Shown piece by piece: positions 1 to 10,700 of a stretch of DNA of 64,000 nt (position 1 is the first letter of the stretch; each line of letters begins with the position of its first letter). The stretch is from Defluviicoccus sp046348835 (GTDB lineage: Bacteria; Pseudomonadota; Alphaproteobacteria; Rhodospirillales; Defluviicoccaceae), in assembly GCA_046348835.1 (NCBI GenBank), contig JAXMDM010000002.1, positions 124,001-188,000 on the forward strand. Direction: 5' to 3'. The position numbers were made by a program, and so were the translations under genes. The notes beneath the pieces were generated by a model that was not told where the DNA came from, made no database searches, and saw only the letters and a program-made list of their open reading frames with translations.

Positions 1-1178
1 TCCAGCTGACTGCCGTCGCGCACCAGGCTCAGGTTGCCGATGATCACCGCCAGCAGATTGTTGAAATCATGGGCCAGACCGCCGGTGAGCTGACCGACGG
101 CCTCCATCTTCTGGGCTTGCCGGAGCTGATCTTCGACCATCCGCCGCTCGGTGGCATCCTCCAGGACGAGGACGATGCCGCGACGGCGGTTGGGACGCCG
201 GTAGAGCGGCGCTGCGGCCAAGACGATGTGCAGGCGCCGCCCGTCCGGGCGTTGGTGGGTGACGCTGATTCCGTGCATGAGTTCGCCGCCGGCAACCCGG
301 GCGAACAGCGCCTTGAAGTTCGTCCCGCCCACGTCGGAAAACAGTGTCCAGCGGTTTCCCAGCATCGCCGACGCCGGCACCCCCAGAATCTCCTCGGCCC
401 GCCGGCTCCATGTGGTGACCACCTTTTGCTCGTCGAGCGCCACGATTCCGAGCGGCGACGAGCGGATGATCGCCTGCAGCAACTCGTTCACCGTGGCGAG
501 TTCACCGGTTTTGGCGGCGACACGATCCTCCAGCGCGGTGTTCAGTTCCTGCAGCGCCTGTTCGGTCCGGATCCGCCGCCTCGCCTCACAGATGGTGGTC
601 AGGGTGACGGTTATGATCACGAGGACGCTGAGGGCGACGGTGGCGAGGAGACCGAGGACGGCGATCCGGGTGGTGCGTTCCAGCTCATCGGCCCGAAGGG
701 CGTGCGAGCGGGTCTCCTCCGTCATCGCCGCGGCGAGGAGATCGTGGAACTGACCCATCAGTTCCCGAACCGTCTTTAGTATGCCCGTCCCGCCCTCGCC
801 ATGGGTTGCGGCCAGGGCAAACTGTACCTTGGTCGTTTCGATGACTTTGGCCAGCTCATCGAGGCGGGCCTCTTGGGTCGGCAGGTCCGCCGCCAGCCGC
901 CGCAGCTCGCCGAAGCGCACCGACAGTTCGGCGAACGCGCGCTTGTAAAGATCGAGAAGGGTGACATCGCGGCTGAGCATGTAGCCGCGGACCGCCTGGT
1001 CCGCCTCGTAGAGGGTGCTTTGAAGCTCGCTGAGTTCCTTGAGCACAGCCAACGCCTGGTCGCTGCGCTCGGCGTCGACCATGATCCGGGCGAATCCGGA
1101 ATAGGTCTCCAAAGAGGCCGCGGAGACTGCGACGAGCGACAGCACCACGGCAAAGACCTGAAGGCTGAGCCTCTTCAT
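1..1178 (-). CDS. Membrane sensor histidine kinase (CHASE3-like sensor, PAS, HisKA), 3' part missing
   Basis: Partial gene running off the left edge; 392 residues are visible from an ATG at 1178. Residues about 5-25 form one membrane segment and about 169-197 a second. Between them lies a helical periplasmic region (about 30-165) of the kind seen in CHASE3-type sensors. A coiled-coil stretch (about 205-230) leads to a PAS domain (about 235-350). The H-box follows, with the sequence GGLAHDFNNLLAVI; its His (about residue 370) is the expected phospho-acceptor. The ATP-binding domain and any receiver domain lie outside the window. It should be an inner-membrane two-component kinase; the signal cannot be read from sequence. 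It lies 110 bp downstream of fabI on the same strand. A response-regulator partner is not visible. Confidence 0.85.
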   Translation of the reverse strand, partial: MKRLSLQVFAVVLSLVAVSAASLETYSGFARIMVDAERSDQALAVLKELSELQSTLYEADQAVRGYMLSRDVTLLDLYKRAFAELSVRFGELRRLAADLPTQEARLDELAKVIETTKVQFALAATHGEGGTGILKTVRELMGQFHDLLAAAMTEETRSHALRADELERTTRIAVLGLLATVALSVLVIITVTLTTICEARRRIRTEQALQELNTALEDRVAAKTGELATVNELLQAIIRSSPLGIVALDEQKVVTTWSRRAEEILGVPASAMLGNRWTLFSDVGGTNFKALFARVAGGELMHGISVTHQRPDGRRLHIVLAAAPLYRRPNRRRGIVLVLEDATERRMVEDQLRQAQKMEAVGQLTGGLAHDFNNLLAVIIGNLSLVRDGSQL

Positions 1179-1288
1179 CTCAGGCATTCCATACGGTTAG
1201 GAGAATGCCCGAGATTATCAGAGGTTTTTATGCAAACTGCAATGAAATTTTAGGAAATTAACCCTACAAACACCCGTTTGTACCCAAG

Positions 1289-2128
1289 TTAACCCCCCAT
1301 GATGTTGTACCCGCCATCCATGTAGAGCACCTCGCCGGTGACGATTTTCAGGTGATCGCAGGCGAGGATCGCGGTGGCTACGCCCACCTGATCCGGGCTC
1401 ACCAGCATGTGGGTGGGTGCCTTCTTGCGCGCCGTCTCAAGCAATTCGTCGAAGCGGTCGATCCCCGATGCGGCGCGGGTGAGCACCGGTCCCGGGGAGA
1501 TGATGTTGACGCGAATCCCCTTCGGCCCCAGTTCCGCCGCCATGTACTTGGCCGCCGTCTCCAGCGCCGCCTTGGCCGGGCCCATGATCCCGTAAGCGGG
1601 CACCACCGCTTGCCCGCCGAAATAGCTGAGGGTGAAGACGGCGCCGCCGTCCCGCTCCATCAGCGGCTCGGCCAGCCGGGTCATCCGCATCAGCGACCAC
1701 ACGGAGATTTCCATCGTCGTCAGGAATCCGGGCAAGGAGCAGTCGGTCACCCGACCGTGCAGATCGTCGCGGGGACTGTAGGCGATGGCGTGCAGCATGA
1801 CATGAAGGGCGCCCCACTCGGTCTTGAGCACGTCGAAAACCCGCTCCAGTTGCCCCTCTTCACGGACGTCGCACGGCAGGTACAGCTCCGGACGGACGTC
1901 CAGCACTTCGGCGAGTTCGCGCGTGTAGGCCTTTGTCTTTTCATTGAGGTAGGTGATGGCGAGATCGGCACCGAAGGCGCGCAGGGCGCGGGCGACCCCG
2001 TAGGCGATCGAGTCCTTGTTGGCGATGCCGACGACAAGGGCCTTGTGCCCCTGGAGCGGCCGCTCCGGGATCTTAAGGGGCTGCAGGACCGGGTCGGTGG
2101 GATCGATCAAAGGTGTATTCAAGGCCAT
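1289..2128 (-). CDS. fabI: Enoyl-[acyl-carrier-protein] reductase (NADH), FabI type
   Basis: 279-residue short-chain dehydrogenase of the FabI branch, which reduces trans-2-enoyl-ACP with NAD(P)H in fatty-acid elongation. The FabI-type nucleotide motif GIANKDSIAYG is at about 34-44. The catalytic set is Tyr169, Tyr179 and Lys186 in the context SYFGG...PAYGIMGPAKAALE, matching the FabI Tyr-Tyr-Lys arrangement. The C-terminal DGGYNIMGG is also typical. A leader of about 25 residues precedes the Rossmann fold. It is the last gene of the pta-ackA-fabI operon, 23 bp after ackA. This arrangement recurs in proteobacteria, and such a FabI may be a paralogue serving CoA-linked or PHA metabolism and not the main FabI. 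Family assignment is firm; its cellular role is inferred. Confidence 0.92.
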   Translation of the reverse strand: MALNTPLIDPTDPVLQPLKIPERPLQGHKALVVGIANKDSIAYGVARALRAFGADLAITYLNEKTKAYTRELAEVLDVRPELYLPCDVREEGQLERVFDVLKTEWGALHVMLHAIAYSPRDDLHGRVTDCSLPGFLTTMEISVWSLMRMTRLAEPLMERDGGAVFTLSYFGGQAVVPAYGIMGPAKAALETAAKYMAAELGPKGIRVNIISPGPVLTRAASGIDRFDELLETARKKAPTHMLVSPDQVGVATAILACDHLKIVTGEVLYMDGGYNIMGG

Positions 2129-2151
2129 GCTCCTCGGCAGGCGGCCTCGGG

Positions 2152-3366
2152 TCAGCTCGTGACCGCCGCTACCGCGGCGTCGGCGGCGAGGAGGTCACGG
2201 GTATGGAGAGCGATCATCAGTTCTTCGTTGGTCGGGATGACCCAGGCCGAAATCGGGCTGTCGTCGGTGGAGATGCGCGGTCCGCCCCGCTCGTTGGCTT
2301 CGGCATCGAACTTCAGGCCGAGCCATGCGGCGCGCCGGCACACCTCCGCCCGCACCGGGGCGGCATTCTCGCCGATGCCGGCGGTGAAGACGAGCGCATC
2401 GACGCCCTCCATGGTCATCGCCAGCGCACCAAGCCACTTGGCAATGGCGGCACAGAACAGCTCCACCGCCTCCTTGGCTTCCGGCGCATCGCTGGCGAGG
2501 AGGTCGCGCATGTCGTTGGATATGCCGGAGACGCCCAGCAGCCCCGATTCCTTGTAGAGAAGGCTCTCGAGCCGGGCGCCGTCGTACCCTCGTTGCTGGA
2601 CGAGATAGAGGAGGAAACCCGGGTCGACCGCTCCCGTTCGCGTTCCCATCGGCAGCCCGTCAACCGCGGTGAACCCCATCGTTGAATCGATGCTGCGACC
2701 GTCCCGGATCGCGCACATGCTTGCCCCGCTGCCGAGATGGGCGACGACGGCGCGGTGGACGGCTGGAGCATAAGTCGGCAGGCGGCGGGCGATGAACTCG
2801 TAGGAAATCCCGTGGAAACCATAGCGCAGCACGCCTTCCCGGCTGAATTGACGCGGGATGGCCAACAGCTGGGTGATCCGCGAGTGGGTGCGATGAAAGG
2901 AGGTATCGAAGCAGGCGACCTGGGGAAGGTGAGGGAAGCGCTCGGCCATGGCCTTGATGGCGGCGAGGTTGTGCGGCTGATGCAGCGGCGCCAGCGGCGA
3001 AAGCTGGGCAAGGTCGGCGATGACGCCGGCATCGACGCGGGTCGGCTTCAGATATTTGGTGCCGCCATGGGCGACGCGGTGTCCGGCGGCGACGATCCGG
3101 ATATCCGTCTCGTGCTCGGCCAGCCAGTCCATGAGGAACCAGGTGCCGGCGGCATGGGTGAGCGTATCCCCATCCGGCCACGCGTGCTCGCCCAGAACCG
3201 CGCCCTTCTGGTCCTTGCCGACGAAGCGTGGCCGGCTGCCGATGCCGTCGATCTTGCCGCGGCCGAGCAGTTGCGGCTCGCCACCCCCGGCGTTGAGATA
3301 CGCGGCGTACTTGATCGACGATGACCCGGCGTTGATGACGAGGATGCCGTCTTCGGTGCGCATCAT
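2152..3366 (-). CDS. ackA: Acetate kinase
   Basis: 404-residue ASKHA-family kinase of normal length that interconverts acetyl phosphate plus ADP with acetate plus ATP. Visible family blocks are LVINAGSSSIKY at the N-terminus, GHRVAHGG (substrate Arg region), FDTSFHRT (catalytic His), GTRTGAVDPG, FTAGIGENA and the C-terminal TNEELMIA containing the catalytic Glu. The ATG at 3366 overlaps the upstream phosphotransacetylase stop by 4 bp (ATGA), so the two are translationally coupled. A second Met directly follows the first. Together with Pta it makes ATP from acetyl-CoA (or propionyl-CoA) or assimilates acetate. Confidence 0.95.
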   Translation of the reverse strand: MMRTEDGILVINAGSSSIKYAAYLNAGGGEPQLLGRGKIDGIGSRPRFVGKDQKGAVLGEHAWPDGDTLTHAAGTWFLMDWLAEHETDIRIVAAGHRVAHGGTKYLKPTRVDAGVIADLAQLSPLAPLHQPHNLAAIKAMAERFPHLPQVACFDTSFHRTHSRITQLLAIPRQFSREGVLRYGFHGISYEFIARRLPTYAPAVHRAVVAHLGSGASMCAIRDGRSIDSTMGFTAVDGLPMGTRTGAVDPGFLLYLVQQRGYDGARLESLLYKESGLLGVSGISNDMRDLLASDAPEAKEAVELFCAAIAKWLGALAMTMEGVDALVFTAGIGENAAPVRAEVCRRAAWLGLKFDAEANERGGPRISTDDSPISAWVIPTNEELMIALHTRDLLAADAAVAAVTS

Positions 3367-4748
3367 TCCGCCGCCTTCAGCAGAGTGGGATCCCGATGGA
3401 TGGCCTGGTCGAAAAGTACTGCGAGGGCGCAGGAGACCAGGCGGGCGTAGTCGCTGTCGGCGCGGCTGGTCAGGACGATCGGGACCCGGGCGCCGATGAC
3501 GAGACCGGCGCTCTCGGCATACGCCATGTAGGTGAGCTGCTTGGCCAGCATGTTGCCGGATTCGATATCCGGCGCGACCAGAATGTCGGCGACCCCCGCC
3601 ACCGGCGAGACGATGCCCTTGGTTCGGGCGGCCTCGATGCTGACGGCGTTGTCGAAGGCGAGTGGGCCGTCAAGGATACCGCCGCTGATCTGGCCGCGAT
3701 CGGCCATCTTGCACAGGGCGGCAGCGTCGAGGGTCGCCTGCATCTTGGGCGTGACCGTCTCGACTGCGGCAAGAAGGGCCACCTTCGGCCGCTCGATCCC
3801 GAGGACGTGGGCAAAGACGATGGCGTTCTGACAGATGTCCACCTTGTCTTCGAGGGTGGGCTGGATGCAGATGGCGGCGTCGGTGACGATGATCCGTCGG
3901 GCATAGGTCGGTGCCGACACCAGAAAGCAGTGGCTGAGCCGGCGTTCGGTGCGCAGGCCGCCCTCCTTGACCATCACCTCGTGCAGCAGCTCATCCGTAT
4001 GCAGGCTCCCCTTCATCAGGGCCTTCGCCCGCTTGTCGCGGACGAGCGCCACCGACCGCTCGGCGGCGGCATGACTATGGGGCACGTCGATCAACTCGAA
4101 GGGGCTGAGATCGATGTGCTCCTTGTCGGCGAGGGCGATGATCTTTTGCTTCGGGCCAACGAGAATGGGCTCGATCAAGCCGCGCTTGGCCGCTTCCACC
4201 GTGCCCTTCAGCGCGTAGTCGCTGCAGGGGTGGCAGACGGCCGTCGGCATGGCCGGCAGTCCGGCGCAGCGCTCGATCAGGTCATCGAAATGCTCGGCGC
4301 GGACGAGCGCTATCTGTGGCACCTCCTCGCGCGAGCGCCGGATCTTGCAAGGAGGTACCAGCACCTCGGCGCTGCCCGAAACGATGAGGGCGCCATACGC
4401 GTCGATCGCCTGGCAGTCGAGGATGATGGTTCGGGTTGCCGGCCGCTTCTCGACCACGGTGATCGTCGCGGTGACCTGGTTGTTGGTGCCGAGCGACCGG
4501 TGGAAGATGACACTGGCTGCTTGGGTTACCGAGCCGAGGCCGGGCAATTGCGTCCCGGCAATGGTCGAGAACAGGGTCGCGGCCCACATCGCCTGGCCGC
4601 TACCGTTCTCGAACATCTCGTTGATGTTGAGGTTGCCGGTGAGGGCGGCCCAACGTTCGACGTGATCGCGAGTCAGAACGCCGGTGTAGCAGGCGGTATC
4701 GCCGACCGCGATTTCATCGAAGGTCTTGTTCTCGATCACCTCCGACAT
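3363..4748 (-). CDS. pta: Phosphate acetyltransferase fused to an N-terminal MaoC-like hydratase domain
   Basis: 461 residues. Residues about 1-130 are a hot-dog (MaoC/PhaJ-like) domain and about 150-455 a PTA/PTB phosphotransacylase domain (ILVGPKQKI, DAAICIQPTLEDKVDICQNA, GPLAFDNAVS, ILVAPDIESGNMLAKQL). It transfers the acyl group from acetyl-CoA to phosphate, feeding AckA directly downstream. The usual annotation is bifunctional enoyl-CoA hydratase/phosphate acetyltransferase. Here, however, the hydratase signature G-D-x-N-P-x-H reads G-N-L-N-I-N-E, so the catalytic Asp and His are absent and hydratase activity is doubtful. It is the first gene of its operon; a dyad (4796-4817) lies 47 bp upstream of the start. 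Confidence 0.9.
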   Translation of the reverse strand: MSEVIENKTFDEIAVGDTACYTGVLTRDHVERWAALTGNLNINEMFENGSGQAMWAATLFSTIAGTQLPGLGSVTQAASVIFHRSLGTNNQVTATITVVEKRPATRTIILDCQAIDAYGALIVSGSAEVLVPPCKIRRSREEVPQIALVRAEHFDDLIERCAGLPAMPTAVCHPCSDYALKGTVEAAKRGLIEPILVGPKQKIIALADKEHIDLSPFELIDVPHSHAAAERSVALVRDKRAKALMKGSLHTDELLHEVMVKEGGLRTERRLSHCFLVSAPTYARRIIVTDAAICIQPTLEDKVDICQNAIVFAHVLGIERPKVALLAAVETVTPKMQATLDAAALCKMADRGQISGGILDGPLAFDNAVSIEAARTKGIVSPVAGVADILVAPDIESGNMLAKQLTYMAYAESAGLVIGARVPIVLTSRADSDYARLVSCALAVLFDQAIHRDPTLLKAAE

Positions 4749-5168
4749 GTGTGTTCTCTCTGCATATTGGGTCCCCTTACTCGCCGTTTAGCCGCGATCA
4801 AGTCGGACACCTTGATCAGATGATGCGGCTCGCGCCACCCGACCCCCGGTCATTCGCTCTTTCTTAGGCAAGTTCCGGTGCAGCAACAACCATACCGGAC
4901 GATGGAACGCAAGGTCCTCCCCTCATGGCAGAAATGGGAACATTGCGGGACTGGTCGCCGGTTTTGTCAGGAGATGCCGAAGACTGGTCGGCTGTATCGC
5001 ACCAGCCCGTTTCCGCCCGGGGATGACCGTCCGCTCGCCTTGACGCTGCCGGGCGGTCGTCTTAGTTTGGCCGGCTCAAGGCGGATTGCGTCATTGCTTG
5101 GGTCTGGGAGGTCCGGGCGGCGCGGCGAGACAATCAACACGTCTAATAGGGAAGGGCGCAGGGCCGGC
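4749..5168. other. Divergent intergenic region between pta and mutA
   Basis: A 420-bp spacer between the divergent pta-ackA-fabI and mutA-mutB-meaB operons. The mutA frame stays open upstream to about 4878, but the extra 97 codons do not resemble the family and the first good start is 5169. No cobalamin-riboswitch core was found here. The only clear feature is the inverted repeat annotated at 4796-4817. Promoters for both operons are expected here but none is convincing by eye. Confidence 0.6.
4796..4817. promoter_or_regulatory. Candidate operator: 7-bp inverted repeat with 8-bp spacer
   Basis: Perfect arms GATCAAG (4796-4802) and CTTGATC (4811-4817) separated by 8 bp form a 22-bp dyad, the size expected for a dimeric repressor site. 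It sits 47 bp upstream of the pta start and about 350 bp upstream of mutA. Function is inferred from shape and position only; no cognate regulator gene is adjacent. Confidence 0.35.
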
Positions 5169-7277
5169 ATGTCCGAACAACAGATGAATTTCGTCGAAGG
5201 ATTCACCATGCCGACCTATGAACAATGGGTCGCCGAGGTGGAGAAGGCGCTTAAAGGTGCGCCCTTCGACAAGCGGATGTACACCAAGACCTACGAGGGC
5301 GTGACACTCAGGCCGATTTACACGGCCCGGGACTGGCCCTCAGCCGGTGATCCCTCGGGCTTTCCCGGATCCATGCCGTTCACCCGCGGCAGCCGGGCGG
5401 CCGGCAACCGCATCAACGACTGGGATATGCGCCAGTCGTACGACTATCCCGACGCGTCGCGCTGTAACGACATCATCCTCAACGACCTCGCCCGTGGCGT
5501 GACGTCGGTTCATATCGTGCTCGATGGCGCGGCCCGGGCCGGGCTCGATCCCGACGCGGACGGCGCGGATACCCTGGTTGGGACAAAGGGTGTCTCCGTG
5601 GTGTCGCTCGAGGACCTCGACCGGCTATTCACCGGCGTGCTTCCCGAACTGATCACCATCTCGCTCGACGCCGGCGGCCAGTTCGTTGCCGGTGCCGCCC
5701 AGCTCGATGCCCTGTGGTGCCGCCGCGGGGTGGGGGCCGACGCGGCGAAGGGGGCCTTCAACGCCGATCCGCTCGGCGTCCTGGCGGGCGGCGGCTCGCT
5801 GCCGGTGTCCCCGGAGGTGGCGCTGGCCCAGTTGGCCGACCTTGCCGCTTATACCACCAAGACGTGGCCGCTGGTGACCGCCGTCGCCGTCGACTCCTCT
5901 CCTTATCACGACGCCGGCGCCAACGAGAGCCAGGATCTCGCCATCTCCATGGCCACCGCGGTGGCCTATTTGAAAGCGATGACCGCTGCCGGGCTTTCCG
6001 TCGATGCGGCCTGTCGGCAGATCCTGTTCACCTTCCCGGTCACCTGCGATCAGTTCCTCGCCATCGCCAAGCTGCGCGCCGCCCGCAAGATGTGGGCCCG
6101 TATCGCCGAGGCTTGCGGGGCATCGGAGCCGGCGCGGGCGATGCGCCTCGACGCGGTCACCGCGTCGCGCATGTTCAGCAAACGCGATCCTTGGGTGAAC
6201 ATGCTGCGGACGACGGTGGCGTGCTTCGCCGCCGCCGTCGGCGGGGCCGACTCGGTCACCGTACGGCCGTTCGACGCGGCCCTCGGCTTTGGCACCGAGC
6301 TCGGCCGGCGGGTCGCGCGCAACACCCAGGTCATCCTCGCCGAGGAGTCCAACGTCGCCAAGGTGATCGATCCGGGTGGCGGCTCCTGGTACGTGGAAAG
6401 CCGCACCGACGAACTGGCCACGGCGGCATGGGCGGAGTTTCAGGCGATCGAGAAGGCGGGCGGCATCCTCGCCGCAATCGTGGACGGCAGCATCGCCGAA
6501 AAGATCGCCGCCTCCTGGGCACAGCGGGAGGACGCGCTGGCCAAGCGGCGTGATCCGGTGACCGGCGTCAGCGAGTTTCCCAACGTCGTGGAAGCGCCGG
6601 TCGACCTGGAGCAGCCGGACCTGTTGGCGATTTGCCGCGCCGCCGCCGACCGGGCGAAGGCCGCCCGCAGCGGTCATGACGCGGGTGTCGTGGAGGCGGT
6701 GAAGACGGCAGGCGTCGTCGGCGTGGCGGCGGCTGCGGCGGCGGCTGCGGCGGCCGGTGCGACCTTCGGCGAAATAGCGGGTGCGGTCGCCGGGACGGCG
6801 ACGACGGTGCCGCCGCTGCCTAAGCACCGGGTCGCCGAGCGGTTCGAGGAGCTGCGCGACGCCGCCGATGCCTATATGGAAAAGACCGGGGCGCGCCCCA
6901 GGATCTTCCTCGCCAACCTGGGCGCGGTCGCCCAGCACACCGGTCGGGCCACCTTCGCCAAGAACTTCTTCGAGGTCGCCGGTATCGAAGCCATCGGCAG
7001 CGCCGGCTTCACCGATCCGGCCGAGTGCGCCGAGGCGTTCAAGGCCAGCGGCGCCCCGGTCGCCGTTCTGTGTTCCTCGGATTCGGTCTACGAGCAAACG
7101 GCGGCGCCGATGGCACAGGCGCTGAAGGCGGCCGGATGCAACTACCTGTTCCTCGCCGGTGCCCCCGGGGACAAGAAAGACCTGTACACGGCGGCCGGCG
7201 TTGACGATTTCATTTTCATGGGCGCCGACGTTCTGAAGACCAACCGATCGGTCCTCACCCGCCTGGGAGTGATTTGA
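5169..7277 (+). CDS. mutA: Methylmalonyl-CoA mutase, small (beta) subunit
   Basis: 702 residues from the ATG at 5169, which follows a purine-rich stretch (GGGAAGGGCGCAGGG). Non-catalytic partner of MutB in the adenosylcobalamin-dependent (R)-methylmalonyl-CoA/succinyl-CoA isomerase. The N-terminal TIM barrel (about 30-480) is of mutase type. The C-terminal flavodoxin-like domain (about 570-700) has lost the B12-ligand motif D-x-H-x-x-G; the matching segment reads LGAVAQHTGR. That loss is the normal state of this subunit. An Ala-rich linker (about residues 518-545) joins the two domains and makes the protein somewhat longer than the roughly 620-640 residues usual for small subunits. Its TGA sits 2 bp before the mutB ATG. 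Confidence 0.93.
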   Translation: MSEQQMNFVEGFTMPTYEQWVAEVEKALKGAPFDKRMYTKTYEGVTLRPIYTARDWPSAGDPSGFPGSMPFTRGSRAAGNRINDWDMRQSYDYPDASRCNDIILNDLARGVTSVHIVLDGAARAGLDPDADGADTLVGTKGVSVVSLEDLDRLFTGVLPELITISLDAGGQFVAGAAQLDALWCRRGVGADAAKGAFNADPLGVLAGGGSLPVSPEVALAQLADLAAYTTKTWPLVTAVAVDSSPYHDAGANESQDLAISMATAVAYLKAMTAAGLSVDAACRQILFTFPVTCDQFLAIAKLRAARKMWARIAEACGASEPARAMRLDAVTASRMFSKRDPWVNMLRTTVACFAAAVGGADSVTVRPFDAALGFGTELGRRVARNTQVILAEESNVAKVIDPGGGSWYVESRTDELATAAWAEFQAIEKAGGILAAIVDGSIAEKIAASWAQREDALAKRRDPVTGVSEFPNVVEAPVDLEQPDLLAICRAAADRAKAARSGHDAGVVEAVKTAGVVGVAAAAAAAAAAGATFGEIAGAVAGTATTVPPLPKHRVAERFEELRDAADAYMEKTGARPRIFLANLGAVAQHTGRATFAKNFFEVAGIEAIGSAGFTDPAECAEAFKASGAPVAVLCSSDSVYEQTAAPMAQALKAAGCNYLFLAGAPGDKKDLYTAAGVDDFIFMGADVLKTNRSVLTRLGVI

Positions 7278-7279
7278 CC

Positions 7280-9493
<2,214 letters not shown>

Positions 9494-9606
9494 TCTGATC
9501 AGGTACGTCGATCGGAGGGGGAGAGGTTTTCCTCCCCGCCTTCCGGTCGCTAAGGCCCGCAACCGAGGGCCGCGGTGCAGCAAAAGCATGGCGGAGAGAG
9601 ATTGGC

Positions 9607-10674
9607 ATGGCGGTAGGCATCGAGGGTTTAAGCGCGGTCAGCGAGGAACCGCCGGCGGCATGGGTTGCACAGCCGCGGCGCTCAATGGCGGTTTCCCGTC
9701 GCCCCGAAGTCGATGAGCTGGCAAAGGGCGTTCTGGCCGGCGACCGCTCGATGCTCGGTCGCGCCATCACCTTGATCGAAAGTCGCAATCCCGGTCACCA
9801 GCGCCTCTCCGCGGAATTGAGCCTCAAGCTGTTCCCCCACTCCGGCAAGGCATTCCGCATCGGCATCACCGGCGTCCCGGGGGTGGGCAAGAGCACCTTC
9901 ATCGAGTCCTTTGGCTGCAACCTGATCAACGCCGGCAAGCGGGTCGCGGTGCTGGCGGTGGATCCCACCAGCCCGCTCACCGGCGGCAGCATCCTCGGCG
10001 ACAAGACGCGGATGGCTAATCTCAGCGTCCAGGAGGACGCATTCATCCGCCCGTCGCCGTCGGGCGGTACGCTGGGCGGCGTCACCCGCACCACCCGGCA
10101 GACCATCGTCGCCTGTGAGGCGGCCGGTTTCGATGTCATCCTGGTGGAGACGGTCGGGGCCGGACAGTCGGAGGTGGCGGTCTCCGATATGACCGATTTC
10201 TTCCTGGTCCTGATGCTGCCGGGCGCCGGCGACGAGCTGCAGGGAATCAAGAAGGGCGTGCTCGAGATGGCCGACATGTTGGTGATCAACAAGGCCGACG
10301 CCGACAATGAACGGCGTGCCAGGCAGGCGGTGATCCACTACCGCAACGCCTTGCACATCATGGCCCCGCGTAGCCCCAACTGGGCGCCGCCGGTGCTGAT
10401 GGCATCGTCTCTCCGTAATATCGGCCTCGACCAGGTCTGGGAGAAGTTGACCGAGTACCGGGTCAAGCTGACCGAGACCGGGGAGTTCCAGGAAAAGCGG
10501 CGAAACCAGCGGGTGAAATGGATGTGGTCGTCGCTGCAGGATCGGCTGATGACCGATCTCAAGACCCATCCCCGGGTCACCGAAGCGCTGCCGCAGATCG
10601 AGCGCAACCTCCACGACGGCGAGCTGACGGTAACCCTGGCGGTCGAGAAGATCCTGAGCTTGTTCCGGAGCTAG
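9607..10674 (+). CDS. meaB: MeaB/ArgK-type GTPase, methylmalonyl-CoA mutase chaperone
   Basis: 355-residue G3E-family P-loop GTPase that protects and reactivates adenosylcobalamin-dependent methylmalonyl-CoA mutase and gates cofactor loading. Visible motifs are the Walker A GVPGVGKSTF (about 92-101), the family block DPTSPLTGGSILGDKTRM, ETVGAGQSEV (switch region) and VINKAD (base recognition). About 60 N-terminal residues precede the conserved core, with several upstream ATGs possible. It follows mutB by 113 bp; that gap holds a GC-rich hairpin (about 9515-9535) without a T-run, so read-through is likely. Adjacency to mutA-mutB supports the specific MeaB role. Confidence 0.93.
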   Translation: MAVGIEGLSAVSEEPPAAWVAQPRRSMAVSRRPEVDELAKGVLAGDRSMLGRAITLIESRNPGHQRLSAELSLKLFPHSGKAFRIGITGVPGVGKSTFIESFGCNLINAGKRVAVLAVDPTSPLTGGSILGDKTRMANLSVQEDAFIRPSPSGGTLGGVTRTTRQTIVACEAAGFDVILVETVGAGQSEVAVSDMTDFFLVLMLPGAGDELQGIKKGVLEMADMLVINKADADNERRARQAVIHYRNALHIMAPRSPNWAPPVLMASSLRNIGLDQVWEKLTEYRVKLTETGEFQEKRRNQRVKWMWSSLQDRLMTDLKTHPRVTEALPQIERNLHDGELTVTLAVEKILSLFRS

Positions 10675-10700
10675 GGCCCGAAACCCACACCCGTTATAGC

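Noticed and set aside
1265..1282. TACAAAC-ACCC-GTTTGTA inverted repeat after fabI
   Set aside because: Weak AT-rich 7-bp stem without a following T-run on either strand; could be an operator but evidence is thin.
4878..5168. 97-codon in-frame extension upstream of mutA
   Set aside because: Composition is unlike mutase N-termini and better ribosome-site context exists at 5169.
5625..7097. 490-codon open frame antisense to mutA
   Set aside because: Same reason: shadow of a conserved gene with no recognisable domain.
9515..9535. GC-rich hairpin between mutB and meaB as a terminator
   Set aside because: No T-run follows and the next gene belongs functionally to the same operon, so termination is unlikely.
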